DNA from: Petrotoga sp. UBA5851
GTDB taxonomy: Bacteria > Thermotogota > Thermotogae > Petrotogales > Petrotogaceae
Assembly: GCA_002431635.1 (NCBI GenBank)
Contig: DJGH01000045.1
Coordinates: 1 to 9,393 of the forward strand
DNA length: 9,393 nucleotides
Direction of reading: 5' to 3'
Both the position numbers and the translations under genes were made by a program. Below are positions 6,965-9,393 of this stretch, piece by piece. How positions within the stretch are numbered: position 1 is the first letter of the stretch; the number at the start of each line of letters is the position of its first letter. Under the pieces are notes generated by a model, which was given only the letters and a program-made list of their open reading frames with translations, made no database searches and had not been told where the DNA came from.

Positions 6965-7836
6965 TACCCTAAATTCTGTGCCAAGCATAAAGTTAGTCCG
7001 GTCTGATTTTGTGAACTTAAGTTGGTGATTTTTGATACGTATTGAGATGGAGTTAGTTCTCCCAAAGAACTGTGAGACCGGATGGTATTGTAATCATTTC
7101 TCCAGCTCTCAATAATTATTCTGACTTCATTGATGCTTTTAAATCAATGTTGAATCCAGACATTCCTCACAAAACTTACCGTTGAACGATTCGGTATATG
7201 CATTCTTAATCGGCTTACCCGGTTTGATAAATATGTGCTGAATCTTTTTATCATAAGACCATTTACTAAGTGCACAGTTTGTAAATTCAGAACCGTTATC
7301 GGTAAGGATCTTCTGAAAAATGCAATTCGGTTCAGTACATCGACTACTCTTGTTCCACTGAGAGATGTATCCGTCTCAAGAGCAAGGCATTCACGAGTTG
7401 CTTCATCTATTACAGTGAGAATACGAAATTTACGTCCATTTGTTAGAGTATCAGATACAAAGTCGAACGACCATCGAACATTAGGTATTTCAACTGTATT
7501 TGGCTTACCTCTTTTTTCGGAAGGACACTTTTTCTTACGTTTACGAACGTACAGCCCGACTTGTGTATATAAGCGGTATGTCTTCTTATGATTAATCTGA
7601 AACCCTTCACGAAGAAGTAAAATATGTAACCGCTTGTAACCATAACGTATGTGAAGAACTGCAAGCTCGGAAAGCCTATCAGTAATAGTAGCATCCTTTT
7701 CTAATTTTGATGATTGATAGCTTTTGAATGTTCTGTTTATACTCACAAGCCTGCACACACGTGGCTCGCTTAGATTTAATTCCTGTTGAAGCTCATTTGC
7801 TATCTCTTTTTTGCGGGCAGGCTTATTTCGTTTTTT
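6965..7836 (-). pseudogene. IS51/IS407-like transposase OrfB, frameshifted
   Basis: OrfB is the DDE integrase-type catalytic subunit. The first frame (to 7144) reads KKEIANELQQELNLSEPRVC, YGYKRLHILLLREGFQINHK and WSFDFVSDTL (first catalytic Asp), then FRILTVIDEATRECLALE. Near 7311-7322 homology jumps frame to KILTDNGSEFTN (second Asp), IKPGKPIKNAYTESFNGKF (catalytic Glu) and CEECLDS, ending at TAA (7141-7139). A third frame then carries SINEVRIIIESWRNDYNTIR and SHSSLGELTPSQY and runs to a stop at 6965-6967 in the IS end. All three catalytic residues survive but are split over frames, so at least two indels have occurred. A standalone 204-residue product from 7758 would lack two of the three acidic residues. 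Confidence 0.85.
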
Positions 7837-8079
7837 TGAACCACCAATTTGAGTGCCTGATTGTCAAGCATCAGATCAGCTACAATTTGCTTAAATCTTC
7901 GGTTCCCATCTTCGAGCAGTTTAAGACGCTTTGCTTCGCTAATCTCCATATTTAGATTGTCCAGTGATAGATAGTTTGCTCAGAAATATTGTACTGACGA
8001 ATAATTTCTTTGACTGGTGTACCGTTTTCGTGCATCTTTAGGATGTCTATGATCTGTTCCTCTGTATACCTTGTTTCAT
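7802..8079 (-). pseudogene. IS51/IS407-like transposase OrfA, broken
   Basis: OrfA carries the DNA-binding helix-turn-helix. A good ribosome site (GGGAGGGG) precedes an ATG at 8079, but the following bases read ATGAAACAAGG. One extra A would give MKTRYTEEQIIDILKMHENG, so a single-base deletion is inferred. The HTH continues as TPVKEIIRQYNISEQTIYHW and then meets a TAA (7954-7952). Homology resumes in another frame from 7949 as MEISEAKRLKLLEDGNRRFK, then QIVADLMLDNQALKLVVQKN, the coiled-coil end of OrfA. The order and motifs fit the IS51/IS407 subgroup well. At least two lesions make it a pseudogene. Confidence 0.82.
7830..7836 (-). promoter_or_regulatory. Programmed -1 frameshift heptamer A AAA AAC between orfA and orfB
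   Basis: In the orfA frame the codons are CAA AAA AAC, giving the canonical X XXY YYZ slippery heptamer. Slipping back one base continues as AAA CGA AAT AAG, exactly the frame that opens into orfB. This is the standard IS3-family device for making the OrfAB fusion transposase. It remains intact although the genes around it are broken. Confidence 0.75.
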
Positions 8080-8131
8080 ATGTGTATCCCCTCCCAGATA
8101 ATTTATTATATCATCCAGGCTAACATTTCTG

Positions 8132-8148
8132 TTGGTTCAATCCAAGGG
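8132..8148 (-). repeat. Right copy of the perfect 17-base inverted repeat
   Basis: TTGGTTCAATCCAAGGG is the exact reverse complement of 5301-5317. It lies in the transposase-proximal terminal region of the decayed IS51/IS407-like element, about 50 bases upstream of its orfA. Together the two copies face each other as outer ends of a 2.85-kb unit. Confidence 0.8.
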
Positions 8149-8155
8149 TGAAGGT

Positions 8156-8413
8156 AAAAGATATCAAAAAAATAAAATATCTCAAATTCTTGCAAAATAT
8201 TTTGTCAACTACTCCAATATATATTAGTTAACAAAATTATTATGTATTTGATGTTAATTTTCAGTTTTATCATTTCTTTTATTTGTTTTTGTCCTTTGAT
8301 AAAATTATCATTTTATTTTAGAACTTCTGCTGTTTCTTGTACATTCTTATCAAGTTACTTACTATTACTAGATGTACAATATATGATTCGCAAGTATGAG
8401 GTTATTTATTTTA
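8156..8413. other. AT-rich intergenic stretch without a convincing gene
   Basis: These roughly 260 bases are very AT-rich and lie between the decayed IS and legB. A hydrophobic plus-strand reading frame (8242-8439) has no ribosome site and runs into legB antisense, so it is not called. On the minus strand a TTGACA (8208-8203) has no -10 box at normal spacing. No strong terminator hairpin was found after legB. The stretch may be decayed coding DNA from a lost neighbour of legB. Confidence 0.5.
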
Positions 8414-8421
8414 TCATACAT
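8368..8421 (-). pseudogene. 17-codon frame overlapping the legB stop, possible remnant of a lost next gene
   Basis: An ATG overlaps the legB stop by eight bases (ATGTATGA) and reads MYDKINNLILANHILYI before TAG. Overlapping starts are typical where legB is followed by its aminotransferase partner. The first residues are loosely like the start of such proteins, but too few remain for a real assignment, and no downstream homology is recognisable. Chance is a serious alternative. Confidence 0.2.
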
Positions 8422-9385
8422 TATACAGATCAGGTTTGAAAATATTTTTGTTTTTTTCTATCCAAGAAATTGTTTCTCTAAGCCCTTCTTCAAGAGTATA
8501 AGCACTCTTCCAGCCTGTCACTCTAAAAGTTTTTGAAGGGTCGCTGAGCAATCTCTCAACCTCTGATTTTTCAGGCCTGAGTCTTTGATTATCTGTCACT
8601 ATATTTGCCTGTACTCCTGTAAGCTCTAGTATTTTTTTGGCAAGATCACCTATGCTTATTTCCTTTCCTGTTCCGAGATTGTACACATCGCCTATGGTAT
8701 GTTCATTAAGACCTACGTGAATAAAACCGGCGGCTGTATCTTTTACATAATTAAGATCTCTTGTGGGAAGAAGATTTCCAAGTTTTATTTCTTTTCTGTC
8801 AGTCAGTGCCTGACTTATTATAGTTGGAATAATTGCTCGTGCCGACTGTCTGGGGCCGTATGTATTAAAAGGTCGTATTACGGTAACAGGTGTTCCAAAG
8901 GATCTGTAATATGAAAGCGCCATATGGTCTGCCCCTGTTTTACTTGCGGCATATGGAGACTGGGGATTGTAAGGGTGTTTTTCATCTATGGGAACATACT
9001 GTGCGGTTCCGTATATTTCGCTTGTGGATGTATGGACTATGCGTGAAACATTGTTATTTCTTGCAGCTTGAAGAACATTGTACGTTCCTTCTGTATTGGT
9101 TTTTATATATGCCAGAGGCGATACATACGAATATGGAATTCCTATAAGGGCAGCAAGGTGAAATACTGCATCTGTGCCCTTTACTGCATCATTTACAGAA
9201 TCAAAATCTCTTATATCGCCAGTATATACTTCAATTTCTTTTTTGTATTCTGAGCTTTCAAGCCAGCCCCAGTTATTTTTGGAGTTATATCTTACAAAGG
9301 CCTTTACTGTAAAGCCTTTCTGAACAAGCATTTCGGTAAGATGAGAACCTATGAATCCCCCTGCTCCTGTAACAAGTACTTTCAT
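8414..9385 (-). CDS. legB: NAD-dependent 4,6-dehydratase, LegB type (SDR family)
   Basis: This 323-residue extended short-chain dehydrogenase closely matches LegB, the UDP-GlcNAc 4,6-dehydratase that opens legionaminic-acid-type synthesis. Visible are the NAD-binding GAGGFIGSH (7-15), GDIRD (56-60), HTSTSEIYG (118-126) with the catalytic Thr/Ser and acid, YAASK (145-149) with Tyr145 and Lys149, RPFNTYGPRQSARAIIPTI (171-189) and the subfamily block LGNLLPTRDLNYVKDT (202-217), followed later by RLRPEKSEVERL. The length is complete. The ATG at 9385 has AGG five bases upstream at the window edge. Normally LegC aminotransferase and other leg genes follow; here AT-rich DNA and an IS follow instead. 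The G+C content appears higher than in the wzy operon, hinting at a different origin. A related NAD-dependent sugar dehydratase is the main alternative. Confidence 0.85.
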   Translation of the reverse strand: MKVLVTGAGGFIGSHLTEMLVQKGFTVKAFVRYNSKNNWGWLESSEYKKEIEVYTGDIRDFDSVNDAVKGTDAVFHLAALIGIPYSYVSPLAYIKTNTEGTYNVLQAARNNNVSRIVHTSTSEIYGTAQYVPIDEKHPYNPQSPYAASKTGADHMALSYYRSFGTPVTVIRPFNTYGPRQSARAIIPTIISQALTDRKEIKLGNLLPTRDLNYVKDTAAGFIHVGLNEHTIGDVYNLGTGKEISIGDLAKKILELTGVQANIVTDNQRLRPEKSEVERLLSDPSKTFRVTGWKSAYTLEEGLRETISWIEKNKNIFKPDLYNV

Positions 9386-9393
9386 AAATACCT

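Larger units (their letters stand above)
6962..8155 (-). mobile_element. Decayed IS3-family element, IS51/IS407 style
   Basis: The unit is about 1.19 kb, the normal length for an IS3-family element. It carries an orfA and an orfB that fill it from end to end on the minus strand. Imperfect terminal inverted repeats are visible: ACCTTACCCTAAATTCTGTGCC at the low end (plus strand from 6962) against ACCTTCACCCTTGGATTGAACC at the high end (minus strand from 8155), sharing ACCTT, ACCCT and a later CC. No convincing target-site duplication was found. Several frameshifts and a stop make the transposase non-functional as read. Exact edges are uncertain by a few bases. Confidence 0.8.

Noticed and set aside
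7235..7591. Plus-strand 118-residue reading frame inside the IS
   Set aside because: It is antisense to the well-supported orfB homology and has no recognisable motif.
7144..7758. An intact 204-residue transposase
   Set aside because: Its last part is read in the wrong frame; the conserved DNGSEF and ESFNGK blocks lie in a neighbouring frame, so it is part of a pseudogene.
6958..8159. Target-site duplication around the IS51/IS407-like element
   Set aside because: The four-base flanks compared (ACAA and AAAA) do not match, and the exact ends are uncertain.
8186..8208. Minus-strand promoter starting with TTGACA
   Set aside because: The -35 box is perfect, but the nearest -10-like GATATT is 21 bases away; the AT-rich context makes a chance match likely.
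8242..8439. Plus-strand hydrophobic 65-residue reading frame
   Set aside because: It has no ribosome site, an AT-rich composition that gives hydrophobic codons by chance, and it overlaps the 3' end of legB antisense.
1..9393. CRISPR arrays, tRNA or rRNA genes, toxin-antitoxin or phage-defence genes
   Set aside because: No spaced direct repeats, cloverleaf-like segments or characteristic proteins were seen on either strand.

Overview
This window is part of a surface-polysaccharide (capsule, exopolysaccharide or O-antigen-like) biosynthesis locus. The low G+C content, strong AAAGGAGG-type ribosome binding sites and protein styles suggest an anaerobic Firmicute, most likely a clostridial or Lachnospiraceae-like bacterium. 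That placement is inference from sequence style, not from a marker gene. All convincing genes read on the minus strand, so the order of transcription runs from high to low coordinates.

Layout in transcription order. (1) 9385-8414: a sugar-nucleotide dehydratase of the LegB type (UDP-GlcNAc 4,6-dehydratase of legionaminic-acid-like pathways), with no partner gene after it. (2) 8413-8156: AT-rich DNA with no convincing gene. (3) 8155-6962: a decayed IS3-family element of IS51/IS407 style. Its orfA/orfB transposase is broken by several frameshifts but keeps a canonical slippery site. (4) 6870-5929: a GT-A (family 2) glycosyltransferase whose last codons lie in the end of the next IS. (5) 5950-5345: a second, different IS3-family remnant (IS150-like). 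It keeps orfA and the C-terminal part of orfB but has lost the DNA between them. (6) 5228-52: a tight five-gene operon of Wzy polymerase, CgeB-like glycosyltransferase, Wzx flippase, RmlA and RmlC. Genes overlap or lie within 10 bases of each other. (7) 49-1: another end of the IS150-like element, just after the rmlC stop.

How the genes work together: LegB and RmlA/RmlC make activated sugars (a nonulosonic-acid precursor and dTDP-L-rhamnose precursors). The two glycosyltransferases add sugars to a lipid-linked repeat unit, Wzx flips the unit and Wzy polymerises it. The initiating sugar-phosphate transferase, rmlB, rmlD and the rest of a legionaminate pathway are not in the window.

The most notable structure is the IS scaffolding. 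Two co-oriented copies of one IS end (43 of 49 bases identical) bracket the wzy-to-rmlC operon. A perfect 17-base inverted repeat (5301-5317 and 8132-8148) brackets a 2.85-kb unit made of IS remnant, glycosyltransferase and IS. This looks like cassette assembly of a glycan locus by insertion sequences. I found no CRISPR array, tRNA, rRNA, toxin-antitoxin or defence system, and no clear case for a wholly new system.
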